DNA from: Hyphomicrobiales bacterium
Lineage (GTDB): Bacteria; Pseudomonadota; Alphaproteobacteria; Rhizobiales; Devosiaceae
Reading direction: 5' to 3'
NCBI GenBank assembly: GCA_026989045.1
Contig: JALSJY010000198.1
Coordinates: forward strand, 1-12,744
Length of the DNA stretch: 12,744 nucleotides
In this document: in pieces, positions 6,984 through 12,744 of the stretch
Numbering within the stretch: position 1 is the first letter of the stretch
How the letters are laid out: each line of letters begins with the position of its first letter
Translations under genes and position numbers: made by a program
The notes under the pieces: generated by a model
Seen by the model: only the letters and a program-made list of their open reading frames with translations
Told to the model about the DNA's origin: nothing
The model's database searches: none

Positions 6984-7802
6984 ATGCCCTTCCCAGATAT
7001 TGACCCAATTATTTTTTCTCTCGGCCCTATTGTTATTCGTTGGTATTCTTTGGCCTATCTTGTTGGAGTTGTTTTAGCCGCTCTTTATGGCCTATCCTTA
7101 CTTAAAAATAAAAATCTTTGGGCGAAAAATACTGTGCCGCTTAATCGCGAACAATGGCTTGATTTTGGATTTTGGGCAGTGCTTGGGATAATTATTGGCG
7201 GCAGGCTTGGTTATGTAGTTTTTTATAATCCGCTATATTATCTATCTAATCCACTTGAAATTGTGCAGACTTGGGCTGGCGGCATGTCTTTTCATGGGGG
7301 CATGATTGGTGTTGCAATAGCTATGATATTATTTATGCGCAAAAAAGGCGGCAATATTTTATCAGGGCTTGATTTATTAGCTGTTGGCGCTCCTTTAGGA
7401 TTATTTTTGGGACGAATAGCTAATTTTATCAACGGTGAATTATATGGTCGAGAGACTGGCCTTCCTTGGGGTGTAATTTTTCCAACTGGTGGCGATATGC
7501 CACGCCACCCAAGCCAGCTTTATGAGGCAGCGCTTGAGGGGATATTGTTATTTCTGCTCATTCGCTATTTCACCCATATTGCCTATGCTTTAAGGAAGCC
7601 TGGGCTTGTTGCTGGTATTTTTGGCGTTGGTTATGCTATTTCAAGAATATTGGTAGAAACTGTTCGCCTGCCAGATGCAGATAAGGGCTATCTTTATGAT
7701 GGCTGGCTAACCTATGGCATGGTGCTTAGCGCCCCAATGCTCATCGCTGGCATTGTGCTGATAATTTATGCCAACAAGGGAAAAAAATATGTCAGGCGCT
7801 AA
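6984..7802 (+). CDS. lgt: Prolipoprotein diacylglyceryl transferase
   Basis: Lgt transfers diacylglycerol from phosphatidylglycerol to the lipobox cysteine of prolipoproteins, the first step of lipoprotein maturation, in the inner membrane. The 272-residue polytopic protein has the essential HGGMIGV motif (His 103) and the signature GRIANFINGELYGRETGLPW (143-162, Arg 144). RHPSQLYEA (174-182) and a C-terminal Arg-containing helix (YAISRILVETVR) complete it. The N-terminus (LGPIVIRWYSLAYLVGVV) is typical. No clear SD precedes the ATG. It uses the product of the pgsA pathway found earlier in the window as its lipid donor. Its end overlaps the start of the downstream methyltransferase by 14 bp, and that gene's ribosome binding site lies within the last lgt codons. 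Confidence 0.96.
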   Translation: MPFPDIDPIIFSLGPIVIRWYSLAYLVGVVLAALYGLSLLKNKNLWAKNTVPLNREQWLDFGFWAVLGIIIGGRLGYVVFYNPLYYLSNPLEIVQTWAGGMSFHGGMIGVAIAMILFMRKKGGNILSGLDLLAVGAPLGLFLGRIANFINGELYGRETGLPWGVIFPTGGDMPRHPSQLYEAALEGILLFLLIRYFTHIAYALRKPGLVAGIFGVGYAISRILVETVRLPDADKGYLYDGWLTYGMVLSAPMLIAGIVLIIYANKGKKYVRR

Positions 7803-8877
7803 AAATTTAGCAGAGATAATTAAAAGCCAGATTAAGCTTGAAGGGCCAATTTCACTCTCAACTTATATGGGGCTTTGTCTCACTCACCCAGAATTTGGCT
7901 ATTATAAAAATTCTGACCCCTTGGGTAAAAGTGGGGACTTTATTACTGCACCAGAAATAAGCCAAATGTTTGGAGAATTTATTGGCCTGTTCATTGCACA
8001 GGCTTGGATAGATTTAGGCTCACCTAAAGAATTTAATTTAATAGAATTAGGGCCAGGGCGGGGCACGCTTTTGCAAGATGCTTTTAGGGTATTTAGCAAG
8101 GTTGAAAATTTGACCTCTGCGATGAAACTAATATTGCTTGAAACAAGCGATGTTTTACGCCAAGCACAAAAAGAAAAATTAGGGCATTATAATCCAATTT
8201 GGATTGATGAAATAGGCGATATTAAAGACAATAAAAATCCTACTATCATCATTGCTAATGAGTTTTTTGATGCTTTGCCAATCAAACAATTTCAAAAACA
8301 AAATAGCAAGTGGCATGAAAGAGCAATTGGCATAAAGAATAAAAAATTCGCATGGGGGCTGACCCCAAATGAAATCCCCAAAGATGCTTTCCCTAGTAAT
8401 ATTATAGATGCACAAGATAACTCAATCTGGGAGGTTGGATTTGCTGGGCTTCGCTTAATGAGCGAGATAGCTGAAATCATTGCAAGCAATGGCGGGGCAT
8501 TTTTGGCGATTGATTATGGCTATGCAAAAACACAGACTGGCGACACTTTTCAAGCGGTAAAAAACCACCAATATGTTGATGCTCTAGCAGAACCAGGCAT
8601 GGCAGATTTAACCGCACATGTTGATTTTGAAGCACTTAGCAAAGCCGCAACAAACGCTGGGGCAGTTGCGCATAAATTAAAAACTCAAGGGCAATTTTTA
8701 AGCCTGCTTGGCATAAATGAGCGAAGTGAGCAGTTAATAAAAGCAAACCCAGATATGGCAAAAGAAATATCTGCAGCAAAACAGCGCCTAATTTCAGATG
8801 AGCAAATGGGAAGCCTTTTCAAACTGCTATGCGTATCCTCTAAGGAGTTGATTCCTTTTCCATTTGGTGAAAATTAA
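7789..8877 (+). CDS. Class I SAM-dependent methyltransferase, MidA/NDUFAF7 family
   Basis: In mitochondria the NDUFAF7 relative symmetrically dimethylates an arginine of the 49-kDa (NDUFS2/NuoD) subunit of complex I and is needed for its assembly. The bacterial role is inferred from this. From ATG 7789 the protein is 362 aa. Family signatures are PISLSTYMGLCLTHPEFGYY (20-39), GKSGDFITAPEISQMFGE (46-63), the SAM-binding motif LIELGPGRGTLLQD (84-97), LLETS (116-120), and IIANEFFDALPIKQF (154-168). The longer reading from ATG 7768 would add seven residues, but AAGGG at 7776-7780 lies 8 nt before ATG 7789, and the N-terminus SGAKNLAEIIKSQI fits better, so I use 7789. It overlaps lgt by 14 bp, and pgeF follows 14 bp after its stop. 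Confidence 0.9.
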   Translation: MSGAKNLAEIIKSQIKLEGPISLSTYMGLCLTHPEFGYYKNSDPLGKSGDFITAPEISQMFGEFIGLFIAQAWIDLGSPKEFNLIELGPGRGTLLQDAFRVFSKVENLTSAMKLILLETSDVLRQAQKEKLGHYNPIWIDEIGDIKDNKNPTIIIANEFFDALPIKQFQKQNSKWHERAIGIKNKKFAWGLTPNEIPKDAFPSNIIDAQDNSIWEVGFAGLRLMSEIAEIIASNGGAFLAIDYGYAKTQTGDTFQAVKNHQYVDALAEPGMADLTAHVDFEALSKAATNAGAVAHKLKTQGQFLSLLGINERSEQLIKANPDMAKEISAAKQRLISDEQMGSLFKLLCVSSKELIPFPFGEN

Positions 8878-8891
8878 AGGATTAGCTTTTC

Positions 8892-9668
8892 ATGATACCA
8901 ATTCCATATGAACAAGCGCAAAATATTTCAAAAATTTCTGCAGTTAGACACGGTTTTTTTGGACGAATTGGCATAAATGAAACCAATGATTTTAACTGCT
9001 CACTGACAGTTGGGGGTCAGCCAGAACAAGCCAAAATCAACCGCAACATTGCTAAAAATGCAATTGCAGGAGAGAATGCAAAACTAGCTTATGTGCATCA
9101 AATTCACTCAAGTGATGTTGTAACAATTGATAAAAAAATACTTACACCGCAAAAACTTTCCCCACAAAAAGCAGACGCATTAGTAACCTCAACAAAAGGC
9201 GTTGCTCTATCTATTCTTACCGCCGATTGCTGCCCTATATTATTTGCTGATAAAGAGGCAAAAATCATCGGGGCGGCGCATGCTGGCTGGCAGGGTGCAG
9301 TGAATGGAATTATTGCTAATACGATAAATGCAATGATTGATTTAGGTGCAGAAAAAGAAAATATCATTGCAGCTTTTGGCCCAACAATAAGTAGCGCTTC
9401 TTATGAAATTGGAGCAAAGAGAGCTAAAGATATAATCAATGCAAATCATAGGGCAGAGCAGTTTATTTTTATCCCCACTAATTCACGCCGAGAGCATTTC
9501 GATTTGCCAAATTTTGTTTTCAATGAATTAAAAATTGCGGGAGTGAAAAATATTGAGCAAACAGGCGGTTGCACGGCTAAAAACCCTACTAAATATTTCT
9601 CGCATAGATATGCCAGTAATAATAAAAACACTCAAGGTAGGCAGATTTCAATTATTTCGTTACAATAG
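8892..9668 (+). CDS. pgeF: Peptidoglycan editing factor PgeF (YfiH/laccase-domain family)
   Basis: The 258-residue protein belongs to the DUF152/YfiH multicopper-oxidase-like family. E. coli PgeF prevents wrong amino acids (such as Ser for Ala) from entering peptidoglycan stem peptides. Other members act as purine nucleoside phosphorylase/adenosine deaminases (FAMIN-type), so annotations as polyphenol oxidase or laccase vary. Metal-site motifs are complete: VHQIHSSDV (His 72), ILTADCCPILFAD (Cys 113) and IGAAHAGWQGAVNG (His 130). AFGPTISSASYEIG and the C-terminal KYFSHR are also typical. The Cys-Cys pair where many homologues have Cys-Leu is a small deviation. The SD is AAAGG, about 11 nt upstream. 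It forms a tight run with lgt and the methyltransferase. After its stop, 73 bp precede prs without a clear terminator. Confidence 0.93.
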   Translation: MIPIPYEQAQNISKISAVRHGFFGRIGINETNDFNCSLTVGGQPEQAKINRNIAKNAIAGENAKLAYVHQIHSSDVVTIDKKILTPQKLSPQKADALVTSTKGVALSILTADCCPILFADKEAKIIGAAHAGWQGAVNGIIANTINAMIDLGAEKENIIAAFGPTISSASYEIGAKRAKDIINANHRAEQFIFIPTNSRREHFDLPNFVFNELKIAGVKNIEQTGGCTAKNPTKYFSHRYASNNKNTQGRQISIISLQ

Positions 9669-9750
9669 CAATTTGTATAGTTGCTTATGCTGTCATAAAT
9701 CTGTAACAAGACCTTAAATATTTGCACGTCCAATTTTAGGAATGGCGACA

Positions 9751-10683
9751 ATGAAACTTGTAGCGGGTAATTCGAATAAAAAACTCTCTTTGGCTATTTC
9801 AAAATATCTAAAGATTCCGTTAGCTGATTGCGAAATTACACGTTTTGCAGACGATGAAGTTTATGTTGAGATTCATGAGAATGTTCGTGGTGAAGATGTG
9901 TTTATTATCCAGCCTACATCTTATCCCGTTAATGACCATTTGATGGAACTATTAGTTATTGTTGATGCGCTTAAGCGCTCATCTGCTCGCAGAATTACTG
10001 CTGTTATTCCTTATTTTGGTTACGCAAGACAGGATAGGAAGTCTGCCCCGCGCTCACCAATTTCAGCAAAACTGGTTGCGAATCTAATCACCATATCTGG
10101 AGCAAATAGAGTTTTAACGCTTGATTTGCATGCAGGGCAAATTCAGGGATTTTTTGATATCCCAACCGATAATTTAACTGCAGCCCCTGTTATAGTTCGC
10201 GATATTAAAAGCCACTATAACATAGAAAACTTGACCATTGTTTCTCCTGATGTTGGTGGTGTGGTGCGAGCTAGAAATGTTGCTAGGCGTTTGGGTGTTC
10301 CACTGGCTATTGTTGATAAACGCCGCCCAAAAGCCGGTGTTTCTGAAGTAATGAATATTATTGGCGATGTTGATGGACAGAGCTGTATTTTAATTGATGA
10401 TATGGTTGATAGCGGCGGCACATTGGTCAATGCAGCTGAAGCTATTTTAAAAGCCGGGGCAAAAGAAGTTTCTGCTTTTATCACACATGGTGTTTTATCT
10501 AAAGGAGCGGCAGAGCGAATTGCTGGCTCGAAATTAAAAGAGCTTGTTGTTACAAATTCTATTGAAGAGACAAAAGCTGTGGAGCGGGCTAAGAATATCC
10601 GCATTATGAATATTGCTGATCTGATTGGTGAGGCAATTGCGCGCACTTCATCTGAGCAATCTGTTTCTAGCTTATTTGATTAA
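9751..10683 (+). CDS. prs: Ribose-phosphate pyrophosphokinase (PRPP synthetase)
   Basis: Prs makes 5-phosphoribosyl-1-pyrophosphate from ribose 5-phosphate and ATP, the precursor for purines, pyrimidines, NAD, His and Trp. From ATG 9751 it is 310 aa, the family length. Visible motifs: MKLVAGNSN, the ATP-loop region PYFGYARQDRK (87-97), LDLHAGQIQGFF (124-135, His 127), the flexible catalytic loop DKRRPK (189-194), and the ribose-phosphate loop CILIDDMVDSGGT (212-224). An in-frame ATG at 9742 would add MAT, but TTAGGA (9736-9741) directly abuts it and lies 9 nt before ATG 9751, so the inner start is preferred. No convincing promoter is seen in the 73-bp gap upstream, so cotranscription with pgeF or a weak promoter are both possible. 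Confidence 0.96.
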   Translation: MKLVAGNSNKKLSLAISKYLKIPLADCEITRFADDEVYVEIHENVRGEDVFIIQPTSYPVNDHLMELLVIVDALKRSSARRITAVIPYFGYARQDRKSAPRSPISAKLVANLITISGANRVLTLDLHAGQIQGFFDIPTDNLTAAPVIVRDIKSHYNIENLTIVSPDVGGVVRARNVARRLGVPLAIVDKRRPKAGVSEVMNIIGDVDGQSCILIDDMVDSGGTLVNAAEAILKAGAKEVSAFITHGVLSKGAAERIAGSKLKELVVTNSIEETKAVERAKNIRIMNIADLIGEAIARTSSEQSVSSLFD

Positions 10684-10696
10684 AAAAACACCGGCT

Positions 10697-10716
10697 TTTA
10701 GTCTTCTTTAGTCTTC
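10697..10716. repeat. Perfect 10-bp tandem duplication after prs
   Basis: TTTAGTCTTC occurs twice head to tail 14 bp after the prs stop, between prs and the converging small ORF. It is a short slippage-type duplication with no known function. Confidence 0.6.
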
Positions 10717-10722
10717 GCAATA

Positions 10723-10887
10723 TTAGCCTCCAAAAGCAGCAAAATATGAGCCAAGAAAATATGGCCATACCAATAATGCCCAAATGCCTTTCCAAAAGCC
10801 TAGCTTTAAAAAGCCTAAAGTAAATAGCCAACCCGCAAACCAAACTAACCCCAATGAGCTTTGTTGAGTAATATTTATTTTATCCAT
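10723..10887 (-). CDS. 54-residue tryptophan-rich small membrane protein (not recognised)
   Basis: This ORF is too short for usual cut-offs but has strong support. It starts at ATG 10887 with a perfect AGGAGG (10901-10896 on the minus strand) 8 nt upstream, and ends in TAA. The protein begins MDKINITQQSSLGLVWFAGW and ends LLVWPYFLGSYFAAFGG. Two hydrophobic stretches, about residues 12-30 and 34-51, are joined by a short KLGFWKG turn, suggesting a membrane hairpin or one long membrane helix. There are five Trp (16, 20, 32, 36, 41) and only three Lys. No signal-peptidase site or lipobox is seen. It converges on prs and diverges from rplY. I do not recognise a family. Codon composition and the SD argue for a real gene; its function is unknown. 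Confidence 0.7.
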   Translation of the reverse strand: MDKINITQQSSLGLVWFAGWLFTLGFLKLGFWKGIWALLVWPYFLGSYFAAFGG

Positions 10888-10931
10888 TATTCTAGCCTCC
10901 TAGCGTAAGTTTCAATATTATATACGTCTTT

Positions 10932-10960
10932 ATACTAGCAAACTGGTAGCAAAGTTACAA
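10932..10960 (-). promoter_or_regulatory. Possible promoter of the 54-residue ORF
   Basis: On the minus strand TTGTAA (10960-10955) and TAGTAT (10937-10932) are 17 bp apart, and the -10 is extended by TGC. This would give a leader of about 38 nt to the ATG at 10887. A perfect TATAAT also lies at 10922-10917 but without a good -35. The -35 falls within the AAACTG repeat array. Confidence 0.35.
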
Positions 10961-11034
10961 GAAACTGCTAGCCAAGCGATAAGAAACTGTAGCGCCAAAA
11001 CCAAGCAGGGCTAAACTGCAAATAAGTTTCAAGC
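10940..11034. repeat. Degenerate direct-repeat array, about 22-bp period, AAACTG units
   Basis: AAACTG starts at 10940, 10962, 10984 and 11013, giving spacings of 22, 22 and 29 bp. Units 1 and 2 are identical at 17 of 22 positions (AAACTG-N-TAGC-N-AAG...AAG). Unit 3 keeps AAACTG-TAGC and a later CCAAG; unit 4 keeps AAACTGC and AAGTTTCAAG. The 22-bp period is about two helical turns, which would put the units on one face of the DNA. It lies between the divergent small ORF and rplY. It may be an operator array or a decayed tandem duplication. Confidence 0.5.
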
Positions 11035-11041
11035 TAGCCTC

Positions 11042-11070
11042 TTGCACTTATGCTATCAATAGATTATGAC
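11042..11070 (+). promoter_or_regulatory. Possible rplY promoter
   Basis: TTGCAC (11042-11047) and TATGAC (11065-11070) are 17 bp apart, preceded by CT as in the alphaproteobacterial CTTG -35. It would start the transcript near 11077 and leave a leader of about 75 nt that contains both hairpins. The matches are moderate (3/6 and 4/6). Confidence 0.3.
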
Positions 11071-11083
11071 CTGCCTTTATGAA

Positions 11084-11128
11084 GCCTTATCACCCCTGGA
11101 GGATAAGGCGTAACTTTAATAAAGTTAC
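11084..11128 (+). promoter_or_regulatory. Two abutting hairpins in the rplY leader
   Basis: Hairpin 1 is GCCTTATC (11084-11091), a 10-nt loop ACCCCTGGAG, and GATAAGGC (11102-11109), a perfect 8-bp stem. Hairpin 2 is GTAACTTT (11110-11117), loop AAT, and AAAGTTAC (11121-11128), also a perfect 8-bp stem. They touch with no spacer, so they could stack coaxially. Neither is followed by a U-tract, so they are not terminators. The rplY SD (GGAGA, 11141-11145) lies 12 nt further on and is left free. This is compatible with autogenous or stability control of L25 mRNA, but no known leader motif is recognised. Confidence 0.5.
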
Positions 11129-11151
11129 ACTAACCCTATTGGAGAATTTCA

Positions 11152-11808
11152 ATGGCTACTGAGCTTAAAGCACAAGCGCGTGAACGGGTGGGCAAGGGGG
11201 CCGCTCGCGAACTGCGTCGTAATAAACTAATACCTGCCGTTATATATGGCGACAAAAAACCCCCACTAGCAATTTCGCTAACCTATAAAGATGCAATGAA
11301 ATATATCCACGCTGGTGGCTTTCTTTCTTCTATCATCACAGTTGATGTAGATGGCGAAAAGCACAAAGTTATTCCACGTGATTATCAGCTTGATCCAGTT
11401 AAGGACATGGCCTTGCATGTGGATTTTTTGCGTATTGGTAAAAACACAATTCTTACGCTTGAAATTCCAGTTCACTTCATCAATGAAGAAGAAAGCCCTG
11501 GTCTTAAGCGTGGTGCGGTGCTTAACATTGTACGTCACACTGTTGAGATTAACTGTCCTGCTACAGATATTCCTGAAGCATTTGAAATTGACCTTACAGG
11601 CACAGATGTTGGTGATGCGTTACATGTTTCTATGATTGATATGCCTGAGGGTGCTACCCCGACAATTACCGATCGTGATTTCACTATTGCGACTATTGCT
11701 GCTCCATCTGCTCTTCGTTCTGAAGGCTCAGACGATGAAGAAGAAGGCATTGAAGGCGAAGCTGAGGGAGTTGAAGGCGAAGCTGAAGGCGAGGCTAGCG
11801 AAGAATAA
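11152..11808 (+). CDS. rplY: 50S ribosomal protein L25/general stress protein Ctc
   Basis: L25 binds 5S rRNA in the large ribosomal subunit. This is the long two-domain (Ctc/TL5) form of 218 aa. The N-terminal 5S-binding L25 domain is about residues 4-92 (RERVGKGAARELRRNKLIPA, then VIYG, VIPRDYQLDP and HVDFLRI). The C-terminal TL5 beta domain is about 98-187 (IPVHFINEEESPGLKRGAVL, VEINCPATDIPEAFEIDL). A low-complexity acidic tail from 191 contains IEGEAEG and VEGEAEG repeats and ends EASEE. The start has a clear SD (GGAGA, 6 nt spacing). It is followed by a strong terminator and then pth, the standard alphaproteobacterial rplY-pth-ychF order. Confidence 0.96.
   Translation: MATELKAQARERVGKGAARELRRNKLIPAVIYGDKKPPLAISLTYKDAMKYIHAGGFLSSIITVDVDGEKHKVIPRDYQLDPVKDMALHVDFLRIGKNTILTLEIPVHFINEEESPGLKRGAVLNIVRHTVEINCPATDIPEAFEIDLTGTDVGDALHVSMIDMPEGATPTITDRDFTIATIAAPSALRSEGSDDEEEGIEGEAEGVEGEAEGEASEE
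11750..11788 (+). repeat. In-frame 21-bp tandem repeat in the rplY acidic tail
   Basis: TTGAAGGCGAAGCTGA occurs at 11750 and again at 11771, exactly 21 bp (7 codons) apart. It encodes two copies of the heptapeptide (I/V)EGEAEG. Being in frame, copy-number change would alter tail length without disrupting the protein. Confidence 0.6.
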
Positions 11809-11835
11809 TATTTCAATTCTTTCAGATATAGTTAT

Positions 11836-11865
11836 AAAAGGGTGGCCAGCTGGTCGCCCTTTTTT
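11836..11865 (+). terminator. Strong intrinsic terminator of rplY
   Basis: AAAGGGTGGCC-AGCT-GGTCGCCCTTT forms an 11-bp stem (two G-U pairs) with a 4-nt loop (11837-11862). It is followed by an uninterrupted T-tract ending at 11865. It lies 28 bp after the rplY stop and only 23 bp before the pth ATG. Confidence 0.85.
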
Positions 11866-11888
11866 AATGTTCTTTTGGAGAGAGTTAA

Positions 11889-12599
11889 ATGTATCTTATT
11901 GTTGGACTTGGAAATCCAGGAGATGAATATCGCAATAACCGTCATAATGTCGGCTTTATGGCAATAGATGCGATTGCAAGTGAGTATGGTTTCCCCCCTT
12001 TTCGACAAAAATATAAAGGGCATTTTGCTGATGGCAAAATAGACGGAGAGCGTGTTTTATTGCTTAAGCCGCAAACTTTTATGAATAAATCTGGCGCAAG
12101 CGTTGGCGCTGTAGCAAATTTTTATAAGATTGAGCCAAAAAATATCATTGTTTTTTATGATGAGTTAGATCTAACTCCAGGTAAAGTGCGGGTAAAGATT
12201 GGAGGCGGAAACGGCGGTCATAACGGTCTTCGATCAATTGATCCTGTAATTGGCAAAGAATATCAGCGAGTGCGAATTGGCATTGGTCACCCCGGAAGCA
12301 AAGAACAAGTCACACGCCATGTGCTGGGCAATTTTGCTAAAAGCGATAGCGATTGGCTAGAGCCATTACTTGATAGTTTAGCGCAAAATACTGACCTTTT
12401 ACTAAAAGGACAAAGCGCACAATTCATGAATAAAATTGCCCTAGCTGTTTTTGGTGAACCAAAAGAAAAGAAGAAAAAGGCGAAGATGAGTGTGCTGAAC
12501 AATGCACCAAAGCAGATGAGCAACAAAACAGCCTCCCCCTCCCCTACAAAAGCAAGCAACCAAATGGCGGATATGCTTAAGAAGATTTTTAAGAAATAA
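11889..12599 (+). CDS. pth: Peptidyl-tRNA hydrolase
   Basis: Pth cleaves peptidyl-tRNA released by stalled ribosomes, recycling tRNA; it is normally essential. The 236-residue protein has all catalytic and binding residues: GLGNPG (Asn 9), NRHNVGF (catalytic His 19), FMNKSG (Asn 66), FYDELDL (Asp 91), and GGHNGLRSI (Asn 112). RVRIGIGHP (128-136) is also conserved. The core ends near residue 189; about 45 further residues are Lys-, Ser- and Pro-rich (KEKKKKAK, SPSPTKAS) and end MADMLKKIFKK. Such an extension is usual in alphaproteobacterial Pth but absent from the 194-aa E. coli enzyme. The SD GGAGAGAG lies just upstream. The rplY terminator ends 23 bp before the ATG, so expression probably relies on read-through. 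Confidence 0.96.
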   Translation: MYLIVGLGNPGDEYRNNRHNVGFMAIDAIASEYGFPPFRQKYKGHFADGKIDGERVLLLKPQTFMNKSGASVGAVANFYKIEPKNIIVFYDELDLTPGKVRVKIGGGNGGHNGLRSIDPVIGKEYQRVRIGIGHPGSKEQVTRHVLGNFAKSDSDWLEPLLDSLAQNTDLLLKGQSAQFMNKIALAVFGEPKEKKKKAKMSVLNNAPKQMSNKTASPSPTKASNQMADMLKKIFKK

Positions 12600-12606
12600 T
12601 TAGATC

Positions 12607-12622
12607 TTTTGAATATTCAAAA
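12607..12622. promoter_or_regulatory. Perfect 16-bp palindrome between pth and ychF
   Basis: TTTTGAATATTCAAAA is fully self-complementary and lies 3 bp upstream of the proposed ychF -35. ATTCAAAAC recurs within the promoter spacer (12640-12648), making half-site pairs possible. It could be an operator or a weak 3' hairpin of pth; it is AT-rich and no known regulator site is recognised. Confidence 0.35.
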
Positions 12623-12624
12623 CA

Positions 12625-12653
12625 CTTGACCTTATCCCTATTCAAAACTATCT
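12625..12653 (+). promoter_or_regulatory. Probable ychF promoter (alphaproteobacterial sigma-70 type)
   Basis: CTTGAC (12625-12630), 17 bp, then CTATCT (12648-12653) match the rhizobial consensus CTTGAC-N17-CTATAT at 11 of 12 positions. The leader would be about 45-50 nt and includes a small hairpin TCGCC/GGCGA (12670-12687) before the SD. Confidence 0.55.
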
Positions 12654-12707
12654 CATTCATTAGCTTTATTCGCCCTTAATCTGGCGAGGGATTTTTGGAG
12701 AATATTT

Positions 12708-12744
12708 ATGGGTTTTAAGTGTGGAATAGTTGGTCTGCCCAATG
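12708..12744 (+). CDS. ychF: Redox-regulated ATPase/GTPase YchF (Obg family), 5' end only
   Basis: Only the first 12 residues are present: MGFKCGIVGLPN, cut just before the expected VGKS of the P-loop. This opening is characteristic of YchF (OLA1), a universally conserved Obg-family nucleotide-binding protein that prefers ATP and associates with ribosomes. GGAG (12697-12700) lies 7 nt before the ATG. The position after pth is the widespread pth-ychF arrangement, which supports the call despite the short length. Confidence 0.85.
   Translation, partial: MGFKCGIVGLPN

Noticed and set aside
9664..9688. AGCAA...TTGCT hairpin after pgeF as a terminator
   Set aside because: It has only a 5-bp stem with a 9-nt loop and no T-tract.
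10940..11034. CRISPR array
   Set aside because: The repeats are contiguous and degenerate with no unique spacers of regular length, and no cas genes are present.
11636..11926. + strand ORF spanning the rplY end, the terminator and the pth start
   Set aside because: It runs out of frame through two certain genes and a terminator, has no SD, and its Leu/Lys-rich translation is a frame shadow.

Overview
The window is a compact, AT-rich (roughly 40% GC by eye) stretch of bacterial chromosome carrying almost only housekeeping genes. The gene order uvrC-pgsA-moaD-moaE, the ilvE/marR pair, ubiK/lgt-methyltransferase-pgeF, and prs...rplY-pth-ychF is the arrangement I associate with Alphaproteobacteria, especially Rhizobiales-like lineages. 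Several features agree with that: a long L25 with an acidic tail, a Pth with a basic C-terminal extension, a NDUFAF7-type methyltransferase, and a promoter matching the rhizobial form CTTGAC-N17-CTATAT. The genus cannot be named from the sequence. I see no phage, IS, CRISPR, tRNA or rRNA.

Left block (1-3532, + strand): the tail of a Na+/Ca2+-exchanger-type membrane protein, then uvrC (excision repair endonuclease), pgsA (phosphatidylglycerol synthesis) and moaD-moaE (the two subunits of molybdopterin synthase). The genes are tightly packed; pgsA and moaD overlap by ATGA. moaE appears to start at a rare ATT codon placed just after an SD inside the end of moaD.

Middle block (3536-6857): ilvE on the minus strand converges on moaE with 3 bp between stops and diverges from a PetP-like marR gene. 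proC (minus) converges on marR. A YbjN-domain gene lies directly upstream of proC with an ATGA overlap. The 190-bp gap 6419-6608 holds no supportable gene. ubiK, a ubiquinone-biosynthesis accessory factor, follows on the minus strand and diverges from lgt across a 126-bp control region with two small dyads.

Right block (6984-12744, mostly +): lgt, a MidA/NDUFAF7-type methyltransferase and pgeF form a tight run, followed by prs. The prs-rplY interval (10684-11151) is the least ordinary part. It holds a 54-codon tryptophan-rich membrane-protein ORF on the minus strand with a perfect AGGAGG SD, an array of about 22-bp direct repeats beginning AAACTG, and two abutting perfect hairpins in the presumed rplY leader. 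rplY ends in a strong intrinsic terminator only 23 bp before pth. ychF begins at the right edge behind a good alphaproteobacterial promoter.

No coherent new multi-gene system is visible. The points worth a second look are the hidden small protein, the repeat array, the rplY leader, the terminator before pth and the non-canonical moaE start.
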